NCBI RefSeq assembly: GCF_037072025.1
Contig: NZ_JAXHDD010000006.1
Span: 62,001 to 126,000, forward strand
Reading direction: 5' to 3'
From: Pseudogracilibacillus sp037072025
GTDB lineage: Bacteria > Bacillota > Bacilli > Bacillales > Amphibacillaceae
Length of the DNA: 64,000 bases
The position numbers and the translations under genes are program-made. Below the pieces are notes generated by a model that worked only from the letters and a program-made list of their open reading frames with translations, did not search any database and was not told the DNA's origin. Shown piece after piece: positions 17,544 through 27,135 of the stretch. Position 1 is the first letter of the stretch. Each line of letters begins with the position of its first letter.

Positions 17544-18392
17544 ATGGCAGCAGAAATTATTAACGGACAACTATTAGCAAAAGAATTGAGAAGAAATATG
17601 AAAAATGAAATTGCCGAGTTAAAACAAAAAGGACTCACTCCACATTTAACTGTTATTTTAATTGGAGATGATCCAGCTTCTCATTCTTACGTAAGGGGAA
17701 AAGAAAAAGCCTCGGCCGAAGTTGGTATATCCTCTAAAATAATTAGAATGGATAAAACAGTTGATCAGAAAACGTTACTAACGAAAATTGCAGCGTTAAA
17801 CAAAGATGAAAATGTTCATGGAATTTTAGTACAATTACCATTACCAAAACATATCGAAGAGCAGAAAGTTATTGAAGCGATCGACCCAGCTAAAGATGTT
17901 GATGGTTTTCATCCAATTAATATAGGACGTATGATGGTAGGACAGGATGCATTTTTACCTTGTACTCCTTATGGTATTATTGAAATGTTGAAATCCAAAA
18001 ATATAGAAATCGCAGGAAAACATGTCGTCGTTATGGGAAGAAGTAACATTGTTGGAAAGCCGATGGGACAATTACTTCTAAATGAAAATGCTACAGTTAC
18101 TTATTGCCATTCAAAAACTCAAGATATTAAAAGTTATACAAAAAAAGCGGATATTTTAATAGTAGCTGTCGGAAAAGCAAATATAGTCGATTCGTCCTAT
18201 ATTAAAGATGGGGCAGTAGTAATAGACGTTGGGGTAAACCGAACAGAAGAAGGAAAACTAACGGGAGATGTTGACTTTGATGATGTAAAAGAAATGGCAT
18301 CCTTCCTTACTCCAGTACCAAAAGGAGTTGGACCGATGACGATAACGATGCTACTATCTAATACAATAAAAGCAGCCAAAGGATTGAGTTAA
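17544..18392 (+). CDS. folD: FolD, methylene-THF dehydrogenase/cyclohydrolase
   Basis: The 282-residue bifunctional enzyme interconverts 5,10-methylene-THF and 10-formyl-THF with NADP. Visible signatures are the catalytic-domain region SYVRGKEKASAEVGI, GILVQLPLP, PAKDVDGFHP, and the cofactor loop VMGRSNIVGKPMGQLL. Its ribosome site AAAGGAG overlaps the 3' end of nusB. Length is the family standard. Confidence 0.96.
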   Translation: MAAEIINGQLLAKELRRNMKNEIAELKQKGLTPHLTVILIGDDPASHSYVRGKEKASAEVGISSKIIRMDKTVDQKTLLTKIAALNKDENVHGILVQLPLPKHIEEQKVIEAIDPAKDVDGFHPINIGRMMVGQDAFLPCTPYGIIEMLKSKNIEIAGKHVVVMGRSNIVGKPMGQLLLNENATVTYCHSKTQDIKSYTKKADILIVAVGKANIVDSSYIKDGAVVIDVGVNRTEEGKLTGDVDFDDVKEMASFLTPVPKGVGPMTITMLLSNTIKAAKGLS

Positions 18393-18394
18393 TT

Positions 18395-19747
18395 TTGAAA
18401 TCAAAGTACTTAACGGTTTCTGCATTAACAAGATATTTAAAAAGAAAAATTGAGATGGATTCTCATTTGCAAGAAGTGTGGTTAAAAGGTGAAATTTCTA
18501 ATTTTAACCATCACAGTCGTGGCCATATGTATTTAACAATAAAAGACGATAACTCTAGAATACAGGCAGTGATGTTTGCAGGGAATAACCGTCATTTAAA
18601 GTTTACTCCAGAAGATGGGATGAATGTTTTAATTCAAGGAAATGTAGGCGTTTTTGAGCCTTATGGCAATTATCAATTATATATTAAGAACATGGAGCCT
18701 GATGGAATTGGTGCTTTATATTTAGCATATGAACAATTAAAGGAAAAATTACACCGTGCAGGTTATTTCGATGCGCATCATAAACGTCCCATTCCAAAGT
18801 TTCCACAACATATTGCAATTATCACATCTCCAACTGGGGCAGCTGTAAGAGATATAATTACAACAATCGAAAGAAGGTACCCGATTGTTCAATTGACTGT
18901 TATTCCAGTATTGGTTCAAGGTGAAGGAGCAGCTGAGTCAATTAAACAGGCAATTGAATATGCCTGTAAATTAGGGAAATTTGATACAATTATTGTAGGA
19001 CGAGGTGGAGGATCCATCGAGGATCTCTGGTGTTTTAATGAAGTACAAGTAGTAGAGGCAATTTTTAAATCAACTGTCCCGATTATTAGCGCTATAGGGC
19101 ATGAAACAGATACGACAATTAGTGATTATGTTTCGGATTTACGTGCAGCTACCCCTACAGGTGCTGCAGAGCTTGCAGTACCCTTTTTAATGGAATTACA
19201 AGATACTGTCCTACATTTAAAAGCCAGATTATTTAAACTCACTCAACTATCCATTATGCAAAAAACCGAAATATTGCAATCGTTAAGAAAGTCTTACGCT
19301 TTTCATTTTCCAAAGCAATTATTGAATGAAAAGGAACAATATATCGACAGACTAAATGAAAAATTACAAACTCAATTTTTTACCATCCTACAAAAAAAGA
19401 GAACTAGTTTTGATCATCAGCTTACTCGTCTTTATTCCCAGCATCCAAGTAGGAAAGTAAGTGAAGCTGTTGAGAAAGTAAATAGTTTAAAAAAACAATC
19501 AAAAAAATATACAATATCCATATTGAATCAAAAGCAAGAAAAGTTATTACATGTTGTTGATAAATTAACTTTAGTTAATCCATTACACATTATGAAGCGT
19601 GGATTTGCTTTACCTTACGATAAAAATGGTAAAATAATTAAGTCAATTACTGAAGTTTCTCTACATGAAGAAATTAAAGTAAAAGTAACGGATGGATCGA
19701 TTTATTGTAAAGTAAAAGAAGTACGGAGGGCTAGCGATGAAAGATAA
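18395..19747 (+). CDS. xseA: Exodeoxyribonuclease VII large subunit
   Basis: The 450-residue nuclease subunit has an N-terminal OB fold (about residues 1-100) followed by the catalytic domain with VGRGGGSIEDLW and ISAIGHETDTTI, and a long coiled-coil region (about 260-390). It degrades single-stranded DNA in complex with XseB. The start is TTG at 18395, just past the folD stop; the protein then begins at the conserved YLTVSALTRYLKRK. It overlaps xseB by 11 bases. Confidence 0.95.
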   Translation: MKSKYLTVSALTRYLKRKIEMDSHLQEVWLKGEISNFNHHSRGHMYLTIKDDNSRIQAVMFAGNNRHLKFTPEDGMNVLIQGNVGVFEPYGNYQLYIKNMEPDGIGALYLAYEQLKEKLHRAGYFDAHHKRPIPKFPQHIAIITSPTGAAVRDIITTIERRYPIVQLTVIPVLVQGEGAAESIKQAIEYACKLGKFDTIIVGRGGGSIEDLWCFNEVQVVEAIFKSTVPIISAIGHETDTTISDYVSDLRAATPTGAAELAVPFLMELQDTVLHLKARLFKLTQLSIMQKTEILQSLRKSYAFHFPKQLLNEKEQYIDRLNEKLQTQFFTILQKKRTSFDHQLTRLYSQHPSRKVSEAVEKVNSLKKQSKKYTISILNQKQEKLLHVVDKLTLVNPLHIMKRGFALPYDKNGKIIKSITEVSLHEEIKVKVTDGSIYCKVKEVRRASDER

Positions 19748-19973
19748 TGAAAAAGAAAATTTGTCTTTTGAAGAAGCTTTAACGAAACTTGAAGAAATTG
19801 TATATAAATTAGAACAAGAAGATGTTCCTCTTGAATCTGCTATTAATTTTTATCAAGAAGGTATGAAATTATCGAATTTATGTGATGATATTTTAAAAAA
19901 TGCTCAAAAGAAAATGACACAAATTTTAAATGATGAAAAGGAAATAGAACCATTCGAGTTACAGGAGGAATAA
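19737..19973 (+). CDS. xseB: Exodeoxyribonuclease VII small subunit
   Basis: The 78-residue helical hairpin protein contains the family signature LSFEEALTKLEEIVYKLE. It binds XseA in several copies to form exonuclease VII. The start overlaps the end of xseA and uses GGAGG inside that gene. It is followed five bases later by ispA. Confidence 0.94.
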   Translation: MKDNEKENLSFEEALTKLEEIVYKLEQEDVPLESAINFYQEGMKLSNLCDDILKNAQKKMTQILNDEKEIEPFELQEE

Positions 19974-19978
19974 ACCTA

Positions 19979-20863
19979 GTGTCGATTAATATTGATCAAT
20001 ATATTGAACAAGAAAAACATTTATTTGAAATGGAATTAAAAAATATTTTACAGGAAAAGAACATTCCTAAATCTTTACTTGCTTCCATGTCCTACTCTCT
20101 ATTTGCTGGGGGGAAAAGGCTTCGTCCCATTTTGTTATTAGCAAGTTATAGTACGTTTGCATCAAATAATGAGAAAGTATTAAAAACAGCTGCCGCTCTT
20201 GAGATGATTCATACATACTCTTTAGTTCATGATGATCTTCCGGCAATGGATGATGATGATTACAGAAGAGGGAAGTTAACAAATCATAAAAAATTTGATG
20301 AAGCAACTGCTATACTTGCAGGTGATGCACTACTAACATATGCTTTCGAATTAATTGCTAATGATGATTTGTTAAATGAAAATGAAAAAGTATTCATTAT
20401 AAGGTCATTAGCTACTGCCAGTGGACCTGAGGGAATGGTAGCAGGGCAGATTTTAGACATGGAAGGGGAAACGAAGTCCTTAACACTTGAAGAGCTAGAA
20501 ACAATTCATGTACTTAAAACTGGGCGGTTAATTAATTTTGCAATAACCGCAGGCGCATTTTTAGCAAATGCAAGTGATGAGCAGCTCAAGTATTTAGAAG
20601 AATTTGCATATTATTTGGGACTAATATTTCAAGTGCAAGATGATATACTAGATGTAATTGGTGATCCCGAAAAAATCGGGAAACCAATTGGCAGTGATGT
20701 TTCGAATGATAAAAGTACTTATCCAAATTTATTAGGTCTGGATGGAGCCCAAGTGCAAAAAGAAAAATATGTAGAAAAAGCTGAAAAAGCGCTACAAAAA
20801 GCCAATGCTGAAGAATCCTATTTATATTCCTTACTTTGCCATTTTAGTGAAAGAGATCATTGA
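19979..20863 (+). CDS. ispA: Farnesyl diphosphate synthase
   Basis: The 294-residue prenyltransferase condenses isopentenyl with dimethylallyl/geranyl diphosphate. The first aspartate-rich motif is in VHDDLPAMDDDD and the second is QVQDDILDVIGD. GTG at 19979 has an AGGAGG site. It ends immediately before the OLE RNA promoter. In B. subtilis and B. halodurans dxs comes further on; it is missing here. Confidence 0.95.
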   Translation: MSINIDQYIEQEKHLFEMELKNILQEKNIPKSLLASMSYSLFAGGKRLRPILLLASYSTFASNNEKVLKTAAALEMIHTYSLVHDDLPAMDDDDYRRGKLTNHKKFDEATAILAGDALLTYAFELIANDDLLNENEKVFIIRSLATASGPEGMVAGQILDMEGETKSLTLEELETIHVLKTGRLINFAITAGAFLANASDEQLKYLEEFAYYLGLIFQVQDDILDVIGDPEKIGKPIGSDVSNDKSTYPNLLGLDGAQVQKEKYVEKAEKALQKANAEESYLYSLLCHFSERDH

Positions 20864-20890
20864 TGGTAAATAGATTTTTTTGTAAAATTA

Positions 20891-20899
20891 TGATATACT
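20891..20899 (+). promoter_or_regulatory. Extended -10 promoter for OLE RNA
   Basis: TG (20891-20892), one base, then TATACT (20894-20899): an extended -10 element with no convincing -35. It would start transcription near 20906-20912, just before the first base of the OLE closing helix. Confidence 0.5.
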
Positions 20900-20911
20900 A
20901 ATTATATATAA

Positions 20912-21518
20912 GGAATGGTGCAGTATCCTAGTCAGTCCTCCTATTCTGAAGGCGGGCCTAAAAATCCGCCAAAGGGCATATCGATGAAGTTCCTTGTGTA
21001 GGCTTGAGGCGCCCAGCCTTGGGTCTATGCTGGGAGTTAAGGTTTATGGGCGATCCACAAAGGCATGTGGGCGTTGACCCATTGACCGCGGAGGCCCATC
21101 TCTGTAGTCGAAGTCTTTTATGGCTCTAGACTATGGAATGGGGTATGAACCTGTCCACAAAGACCAATGCTTTCGTCTTTCAATAGACAGCGTAGCCTGC
21201 CTTGAGTGGTATCCGAGGGGATTAGAGATTATAGAAGAAGATATTAGTTGGCCACTAATGCTTCTTTTCACCTCTATGAAATCGGTATTGCAAAAGAGGC
21301 TAGGAATAGGTTAAAGACTGGTGAGGAAATCTCCTAGGCTGTTCAAAATGACATCTAAAAGGGATTATAGTGCGGACTAAGTGGTAATCCAGTCTAACTT
21401 TTGGTGACAAAGTTAAAATAGATTTAAAAGGGAACTGCCTAGGTGGCGACACCAGGTATCTATTTGGGAAAACCTACTGGACCTAAGCCGCAGTCTTAAC
21501 CTTTTAAATGACCATTCC
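20912..21518 (+). ncRNA. ole: OLE RNA (ornate, large, extremophilic RNA)
   Basis: A stretch of about 607 bases between ispA and oapA, clearly richer in GC than its neighbours and without a credible gene. GGAATGGT (20912-20919) is complementary to ACCATTCC (21511-21518), which closes the whole domain and fixes the ends; the length agrees with about 610 nt known for the class. Several internal helices can be seen, such as GGCGGG...CCGCC near 20952-20978 and GCGCCCAGCCT...AGGC-type pairs. OLE RNAs in Bacilli sit in this isoprenoid operon and form a membrane complex with OapA; they are linked to tolerance of alcohol, cold and magnesium stress. Identity rests on synteny, size and folding, not on an alignment. 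Confidence 0.88.
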
Positions 21519-21559
21519 CTCGTACATATCCTAATGATAGGTTAAGGTAGGACTTGTAA

Positions 21560-22144
21560 ATGAACCAAAAAATAAAACGTTCGATAAAATTTAGTTTAAC
21601 TATAGCCGTTATCACATTTGTGTTAGCGGCTATTTTTTCAAGTCTTTCTTCCTCTTTATTAAACAATGTCTCATGGATAATCGGACTTATTATCGTCCTC
21701 TTAATTGTGTTGATTGGAATTATATTCGACATGTTAGGAATAGCTTCAACAGCAGCAAAAGAGGCACCTCTGCACGCAATGGCGGCTGAAAAGGTGACTG
21801 GTGCAAAAGAAGCAGTTAATATATATAAGAATGCTGATAAATTTGCAAGCTTTTGTAATGATGTTATAGGTGATATTTCTGGTATTATAAGTGGAAGTGC
21901 GCTAACTATTGTAATTTTAGATATTACAAAAATTCTACAAGGTACAACTGATCCTACTCCACAACTTTTTCTATCTGTTTTTTTAACGAGTTTAATTGCA
22001 GCCTTAACAGTTGGTGGCAAAGCGCTTGGCAAATATTTTGCAATTCATTCATCAACGGAGATAATATTATTAGCAGGCAAAATAATATTTTTTATACAGG
22101 ACAAGTTAAAAATAAGAGTGTTACCTAAATCGAATAAAAGATAA
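21560..22144 (+). CDS. oapA: OapA, membrane partner protein of OLE RNA
   Basis: The 194-residue protein has about four membrane segments (residues 11-29, 38-57, 101-120 and 135-155). Between segments two and three lies the family core around FDMLGIASTAAKEAP and HAMAAEKVTGAKEA, then KNADKFASFCNDVIGDISG. OapA dimers bind OLE RNA and bring it to the membrane. The gene begins 41 bases after the RNA's closing helix with a weak AAGGTAGG site. This adjacency is the strongest single argument for both calls. It ends in a basic tail (LPKSNKR). Confidence 0.9.
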   Translation: MNQKIKRSIKFSLTIAVITFVLAAIFSSLSSSLLNNVSWIIGLIIVLLIVLIGIIFDMLGIASTAAKEAPLHAMAAEKVTGAKEAVNIYKNADKFASFCNDVIGDISGIISGSALTIVILDITKILQGTTDPTPQLFLSVFLTSLIAALTVGGKALGKYFAIHSSTEIILLAGKIIFFIQDKLKIRVLPKSNKR

Positions 22145-22190
22145 TGGCTCCTAAAAGCTTTGACTGCGTATATTTTGTTACACAATATCC

Positions 22191-22522
22191 ATAAACTGAT
22201 GAGCAACTTAAGTCGATAATTTATCGGTCAACCTAGATACTGTACCGTTGATTTACACCTCCAATCAACCATATAGGTAGTAGTAACAAATTGTGCAGAG
22301 CTGTTTATTAAACACACCCAGCGAAGGAAATACACGGAGACTCCTACGGGAGGAAAGGCCTAGGTGAGACTACGTAGGAGCGAAGCGACGAGGAGGCTCA
22401 TCAGCCGCCCGTGGAAAGCGTAGTGTATTTCCGTAGCGGTATTCAGCTTTGTAGCTTTGTTTTCTACGATGGAAATCAACGAAGCTGTTACTAATTTACA
22501 AATTTTCACTACTCAACAGTAT
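22191..22522. repeat. Element A3: inverted-repeat element in place of dxs
   Basis: A non-coding element of about 330 bases between oapA and yqxC. Its right end is the inverse of the A4 left end: CACTACTCAACAGTATCC against GGATACTG...GTAGTG, with TTACTAATTTACAAATTTTC also shared inverted. The left end (ATAAACTGATGAGCAACT) is degraded. The palindromic 125-base block lies at 22318-22442. No part of a dxs gene could be recognised in 22145-22594. Confidence 0.75.
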
Positions 22523-22594
22523 CCTTCAACTACAACAGATACTAAATAAATTGTTTACAGAAAGAATGAAAATAAGAAAAAAGGATCGTATATA

Positions 22595-23410
22595 ATGGCA
22601 AAAGAACGTTTAGATGTATTACTGGTAAAACGAAACTTAATTGATACACGAGAAAAAGCGAAGCGGATGATTATGGCCGGACTTGTGTTTTCGAATAACG
22701 AACGTATGGAAAAACCAGGAATGAAAGTAGATGAAGAAATACCACTCGTTGTTAAAGGGACTGTTAAATATGTAAGTCGTGGCGGGTTTAAGCTAGAGAA
22801 AGCATTAACTTCTTTTATGATTGATCTTGAAGGAAAAACAATTGTGGACATCGGATCTTCGACAGGCGGTTTTTCAGATTGTGCACTGCAAAATGGAGCA
22901 AAATTAATTTATGCGATTGATGTAGGATACAATCAATTGGATTGGAAAATTAGAAGTGATGAGCGTGTTGAAGTACATGAACGGACTAATTTCCGCTATG
23001 TGACAACAGATCTTTTTTCAAACGGGCTTCCAAATTTTGCGATGATCGACGTTTCTTTTATTTCATTACAATTAATTTTTCCAGTTTTAAAAGGAATTTT
23101 ACAAGAAGGCAGCGAAGTTGTTACTTTAATAAAACCTCAATTTGAAGCCGAGAAAGAACAGGTTGGGAAAAAAGGAATCATCCGTGATAAAAACATTCAT
23201 AAAGAAGTATTAACAAAAATTATTTCGTTTGCCGAAGAGAAAGAGTTTACTTTTTTAAATTTGACGTATTCTCCGATTACCGGCGGGGAAGGAAATATTG
23301 AATTTTTAGCACATTTTGGCTGGAAATGTAATAAGAAAATGGTCGAAAATAAGGCAGAATTAATTCTAAGAACAGTCGATGAAGCTCATACCGTTTTAAA
23401 TAAAGTGTAA
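22595..23410 (+). CDS. yqxC: YqxC/TlyA-family RNA methyltransferase
   Basis: The 271-residue protein has an N-terminal S4 RNA-binding domain (about residues 3-62, with RLDVLLVKRNLIDTREKAKR) and an FtsJ-like SAM-dependent methyltransferase domain (about 63-245) with DIGSSTGGFSDCALQ as the SAM loop and MIDVSFISL. TlyA proteins 2'-O-methylate ribosomal RNA in some bacteria; activity in Bacilli is not proven. Older annotations call it a haemolysin. It keeps the yqxC-argR-recN order. Confidence 0.93.
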   Translation: MAKERLDVLLVKRNLIDTREKAKRMIMAGLVFSNNERMEKPGMKVDEEIPLVVKGTVKYVSRGGFKLEKALTSFMIDLEGKTIVDIGSSTGGFSDCALQNGAKLIYAIDVGYNQLDWKIRSDERVEVHERTNFRYVTTDLFSNGLPNFAMIDVSFISLQLIFPVLKGILQEGSEVVTLIKPQFEAEKEQVGKKGIIRDKNIHKEVLTKIISFAEEKEFTFLNLTYSPITGGEGNIEFLAHFGWKCNKKMVENKAELILRTVDEAHTVLNKV

Positions 23411-23431
23411 TATTTTATTCGGAGGTATATA

Positions 23432-23884
23432 ATGAGTAAAATTAAACGACATATAAAAATTAAGGAAATTATTTCAGAAAGTGATATTGAAACACAAGAT
23501 GAACTCGTTTATCAACTAAAAAAATTAGGATTTAAAGTAACACAAGCTACTGTTTCACGGGATATAAAAGAGCTTCATTTAGTTAAAGTACCATCAGCTA
23601 CAACGGGTCGATACAAATATAGTACACCTACTGAACAGCGCTTTAACCCACAAGATAAATTAAAACGTTTAATATTGGAAGCCTTTGTAAGTATTGATCA
23701 TGCATCACATTTTATTGTTTTAAAAACATTACCTGGTAATGCGCATGCACTCGGTGTTATTATTGATGATTTGGATTGGGAAGAAATTATGGGTACAATT
23801 TGTGGAGATGATACTTGTTTAATTATTTGCCGTACAGAGGAAATGGCAAAAGAAATAGAACAGCGCTTTCTTAACTTACTGTAA
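23432..23884 (+). CDS. argR: ArgR/AhrC, arginine repressor
   Basis: The 150-residue regulator has an N-terminal winged helix (about residues 1-70, with TVSRDIKELHLVKVP) and a C-terminal hexamerisation and arginine-binding domain (80-150, with GNAHALGVIIDDLDW and GTICGDDTCLIICR). It represses arginine synthesis and activates catabolism when arginine is bound. A strong GGAGG site precedes the start. It lies between yqxC and recN as in other Bacilli. Confidence 0.96.
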   Translation: MSKIKRHIKIKEIISESDIETQDELVYQLKKLGFKVTQATVSRDIKELHLVKVPSATTGRYKYSTPTEQRFNPQDKLKRLILEAFVSIDHASHFIVLKTLPGNAHALGVIIDDLDWEEIMGTICGDDTCLIICRTEEMAKEIEQRFLNLL

Positions 23885-23914
23885 TTTCTATTGTATAGAT
23901 GGGGTGAAATATAG

Positions 23915-25615
23915 ATGCTAGCTGAACTATCTATCCGAAATTTTGCAATAATCGATGATATCTCAATAACATTTCATGATGGGTTAACCGTATTGACTGG
24001 GGAAACCGGAGCAGGTAAATCAATTATTATCGATGCGGTACAGTTATTGACCGGCAGTCGAGCTTCTGTTGAATTTGTAAGATATGGAGAAGAGAAAGCC
24101 GAAATAACTGGGTTATTTATGCTTAATAAAAATGTAGCACATATTGAAGATGTTTGTGAAAATTATGGCATCGATATCGAAGAAAATATATTAGTCTTAG
24201 ATCGAACTATAACGAATAAAGGAAAAAGTATATGTAGAGTTAATGGAAAAATAGTAACTCTATCCATTTTAAGAGAAATCGGTCAGTCATTAGTTAATAT
24301 ACACAGTCAACACGATACAATACATTTAATGGACAAATCCATACATATAGAATTGTTGGATTTATATGACGAAGAAAAGGTTCTACCGATTAAAAAAAAA
24401 TATGATAAGTTATACAAACAATTTATTTTATTGCAAGAACGTCATGATGAATTAAATTCGAATGAACAACAAATGGCTCATCGGTTGGATTTGTTACAAT
24501 TTCAATTAACCGAGTTAGAGCAGGCGGATTTAAAAGAAAATGAAGACATTGATTTAATGGAAGAACGTATGCAACTGCAGAATTATGAAAAAATATATCG
24601 TTCAGTTCATGAAGCTTATCATGCTTTATCTGGGGAACAAAAAGGATTAGAGTGGATTGATATTGCGCAAAATCGACTGCAAGAAGGAAAAGACTTCGAT
24701 CCACAAATTAAAAAGCAAGCAGAAGATTTAACAAATGCTTTTTATAATTTAGAAGAAATAAATATTTCACTCAGAAATTTTATTGATGATCTACATTTTG
24801 ATGAAGATAGGTTAAATGAGATTGAAATGCGTTTAAATGAAATAAATCGTTTGAAGAAAAAGTATGGCTCTTCCGTAAAAGAAATGTTGATCTATCAAGA
24901 ACAAATAAAAAAAGAACTTGATGAGCTTCAAAATAAAGATTCACATCTAGAAAGAATTTCAAACGAATTAAAAGAGTTAAAACAGTCAGCTTTAAAAGAA
25001 GCCAATAAACTACATGCTTTACGTAAAAAAATTGCAATTTCTTTAGAAAAAGATATAAAGACCGAATTAAATGATCTTTATTTACAAAACGCAACATTTA
25101 AAGTTTTTTTTGATGATGTTAATGAAGAAAACCTAAGTGTTAATGGTATTGATCAATTATCGTTCATGCTTTCCACCAATTTAGGAGAACCATTAAAAGA
25201 ACTAGAAAAAGTTGCCTCAGGCGGGGAACTATCACGGATTATGCTTGCGCTTAAAAAAATATTTGCTAAGCACGATAATATCGATACCGTAATCTTTGAT
25301 GAAATAGATACTGGTGTGAGCGGTCGTGTCGCACAAGCTATTGCAGAAAAAATGTATCAAATTTCTGAAACAACACAGGTTTTATGTATTACCCATTTAC
25401 CTCAAGTTGCAGCAATGTCTGATCATCATATATTAATACAAAAAGAGGAAAAACAAAACAGAACGTCGACACAGATGAAAGAACTAACGGATACAGAAAA
25501 AATCCGAGAACTTGGAAGTATGATGACAGGAACACAGCTAACAGAAACAGCAATTGAACATTCTGAAGAGTTACTTGACTTAACAAAAAAATTTAAATTA
25601 ATGACAAAAAGCTAA
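23915..25615 (+). CDS. recN: RecN, DNA repair ATPase
   Basis: The 566-residue SMC-like protein has Walker A TGETGAGKSIIIDA near the N-terminus, a long central coiled coil (about residues 150-380), the ABC signature VASGGELSRIMLA and Walker B VIFDEIDTGVSG near the C-terminus. It gathers at double-strand breaks early in recombinational repair. No LexA box was seen upstream; it is probably co-transcribed with argR. Confidence 0.96.
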   Translation: MLAELSIRNFAIIDDISITFHDGLTVLTGETGAGKSIIIDAVQLLTGSRASVEFVRYGEEKAEITGLFMLNKNVAHIEDVCENYGIDIEENILVLDRTITNKGKSICRVNGKIVTLSILREIGQSLVNIHSQHDTIHLMDKSIHIELLDLYDEEKVLPIKKKYDKLYKQFILLQERHDELNSNEQQMAHRLDLLQFQLTELEQADLKENEDIDLMEERMQLQNYEKIYRSVHEAYHALSGEQKGLEWIDIAQNRLQEGKDFDPQIKKQAEDLTNAFYNLEEINISLRNFIDDLHFDEDRLNEIEMRLNEINRLKKKYGSSVKEMLIYQEQIKKELDELQNKDSHLERISNELKELKQSALKEANKLHALRKKIAISLEKDIKTELNDLYLQNATFKVFFDDVNEENLSVNGIDQLSFMLSTNLGEPLKELEKVASGGELSRIMLALKKIFAKHDNIDTVIFDEIDTGVSGRVAQAIAEKMYQISETTQVLCITHLPQVAAMSDHHILIQKEEKQNRTSTQMKELTDTEKIRELGSMMTGTQLTETAIEHSEELLDLTKKFKLMTKS

Positions 25616-25638
25616 TGATAATATTGGCTTTTTTTATT
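25605..25638 (+). terminator. Terminator of recN
   Basis: AAAAGCTAAT pairs with ATTGGCTTTT (one wobble pair) and runs into a T tract; it overlaps the recN stop codon. Confidence 0.7.
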
Positions 25639-25795
25639 TACAGGAAAACCTTTCGTAATTTACATAAATTAATTCTATACAGGTAATGTTACACATCTTT
25701 TCTTTTCTTTCTCTCGTTTAAAATGGCTTGATTTAGGTCAAATTAAAGATACGGAGAAAAGGTATGGGACAAAGAAAAGAGGAGAGTGGACGATA

Positions 25796-27073
25796 GTGAC
25801 ATCCAAGAGTAAGCTAAAGGTATCAATTGGAATTTTACTCCTTTTATTATTTTTATTATTCCCCTTTCTAACCGACATGAAAAATATTATCTCTATTCCC
25901 AACGAAATGATCACTTTTCAAAGTGATGAACCAATGTCCATTCCAAACTTAGGAAGCGATTATACAGTCACATCGGATAATAATAATATTGTTGCTGAAG
26001 ACTCTAAAATTTATCCGAACGAGGTAGGCGAAAGCACTTTAGTTTATAAAAAAGCAAATTTTCCCGTAAAAAAAGTGAATGTCTCCGTCCTAAGTGACAA
26101 AAAGGTAATTCCTGGAGGGCAATCTGTAGGAGTGCAATTGCACACTTTAGGAGTTTTAGTCGTAGGTCATCATCTAATTCATAATGAAGGTGATACAATT
26201 TCTCCAGGAGAAGAAGCAAATATTCATGTTGGTGATGTAATACTTGAGATGGATGGAAATAAAATAAAACAATTAGAAGATGTTAAACCAATTGTAAAAA
26301 AAGCAGGCGAGAACAAAGAAAATATCAGTGTAAAATTAAAACGAGGAAAAGAAATAGTTAATACAAAGCTTGAGCCTACCTTAAATAAAAAAGAAAATAA
26401 TTATCAGATTGGCTTATATATTAGGGACTCAGCTACTGGAATTGGAACCATTTCATTTTATGATGAGGATTCTGGAAAATATGGAGCTCTAGGACATGTT
26501 ATTTCTGATTCTGACACGAAAAAACCGTTAGAAATCCATAATGGTAAAATTGTACGCTCAACAGTAACTTCAATTGAAAAAGGGAACCAAGGAATTCCGG
26601 GTGAAAAACAAGCGAAATTTTCGATGAAAGATAAACAACTTGGTTCAATAACTAAAAATAGTCCATTTGGGATATTTGGAAAATTAAATCCTGAATTACT
26701 GGGAGAAAATCATCAAAAGTCAATGCCAATCGGATTATCGCATGAGGTCGAAAAAGGCCCAGCCCATATATTAACCGTAGTAGAAGGCGAAAAAGTTGAA
26801 AAATTCGATGTTGAAATAATAAATTCCATTCCTCAAAAAACACCTGCAACGAAGGGAATGGTAATCAAAATTACAGATGAACGATTATTAGAAAAAACTG
26901 GTGGCATAGTCCAAGGAATGAGTGGTAGTCCAATTATACAAAATGATAAGTTGGTTGGTGCTGTTACTCACGTATTTGTCAATGACCCAACTTCCGGTTA
27001 TGGGGTTCATATTGAATGGATGTTGGATGAAGCAGGAATAAATATTTACAATCAAGAAAAAGAAGCAAGTTAG
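25796..27073 (+). CDS. spoIVB: SpoIVB, forespore-secreted serine peptidase
   Basis: The 425-residue S55-family protease is secreted from the forespore and triggers pro-sigma-K processing by cleaving SpoIVFA. It has an N-terminal membrane anchor (about residues 8-25), a PDZ domain (about 105-205, with HVGDVILEMDGNKI), the catalytic His in YGALGHVI and the catalytic Ser in GMSGSPII. The start is GTG with GAGGAG upstream. A forespore promoter is expected but could not be assigned with confidence. Confidence 0.93.
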   Translation: MTSKSKLKVSIGILLLLLFLLFPFLTDMKNIISIPNEMITFQSDEPMSIPNLGSDYTVTSDNNNIVAEDSKIYPNEVGESTLVYKKANFPVKKVNVSVLSDKKVIPGGQSVGVQLHTLGVLVVGHHLIHNEGDTISPGEEANIHVGDVILEMDGNKIKQLEDVKPIVKKAGENKENISVKLKRGKEIVNTKLEPTLNKKENNYQIGLYIRDSATGIGTISFYDEDSGKYGALGHVISDSDTKKPLEIHNGKIVRSTVTSIEKGNQGIPGEKQAKFSMKDKQLGSITKNSPFGIFGKLNPELLGENHQKSMPIGLSHEVEKGPAHILTVVEGEKVEKFDVEIINSIPQKTPATKGMVIKITDERLLEKTGGIVQGMSGSPIIQNDKLVGAVTHVFVNDPTSGYGVHIEWMLDEAGINIYNQEKEAS

Positions 27074-27081
27074 GCCAAATC

Positions 27082-27115
27082 AAGCTTTCCGATATTTCGG
27101 AAAGCTTATTTTTTT
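27082..27115 (+). terminator. Terminator of spoIVB
   Basis: AAGCTTTCCGA (27082-27092) and TCGGAAAGCTT (27097-27107) form a perfect stem with a four-base loop, followed by seven T. Confidence 0.92.
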
Positions 27116-27135
27116 AAAATTATTATCAATAATAA

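Noticed and set aside
21120..21314. 64-codon open frame inside the OLE interval
   Set aside because: No ribosome site, unusual composition, and it lies within the folded RNA region.
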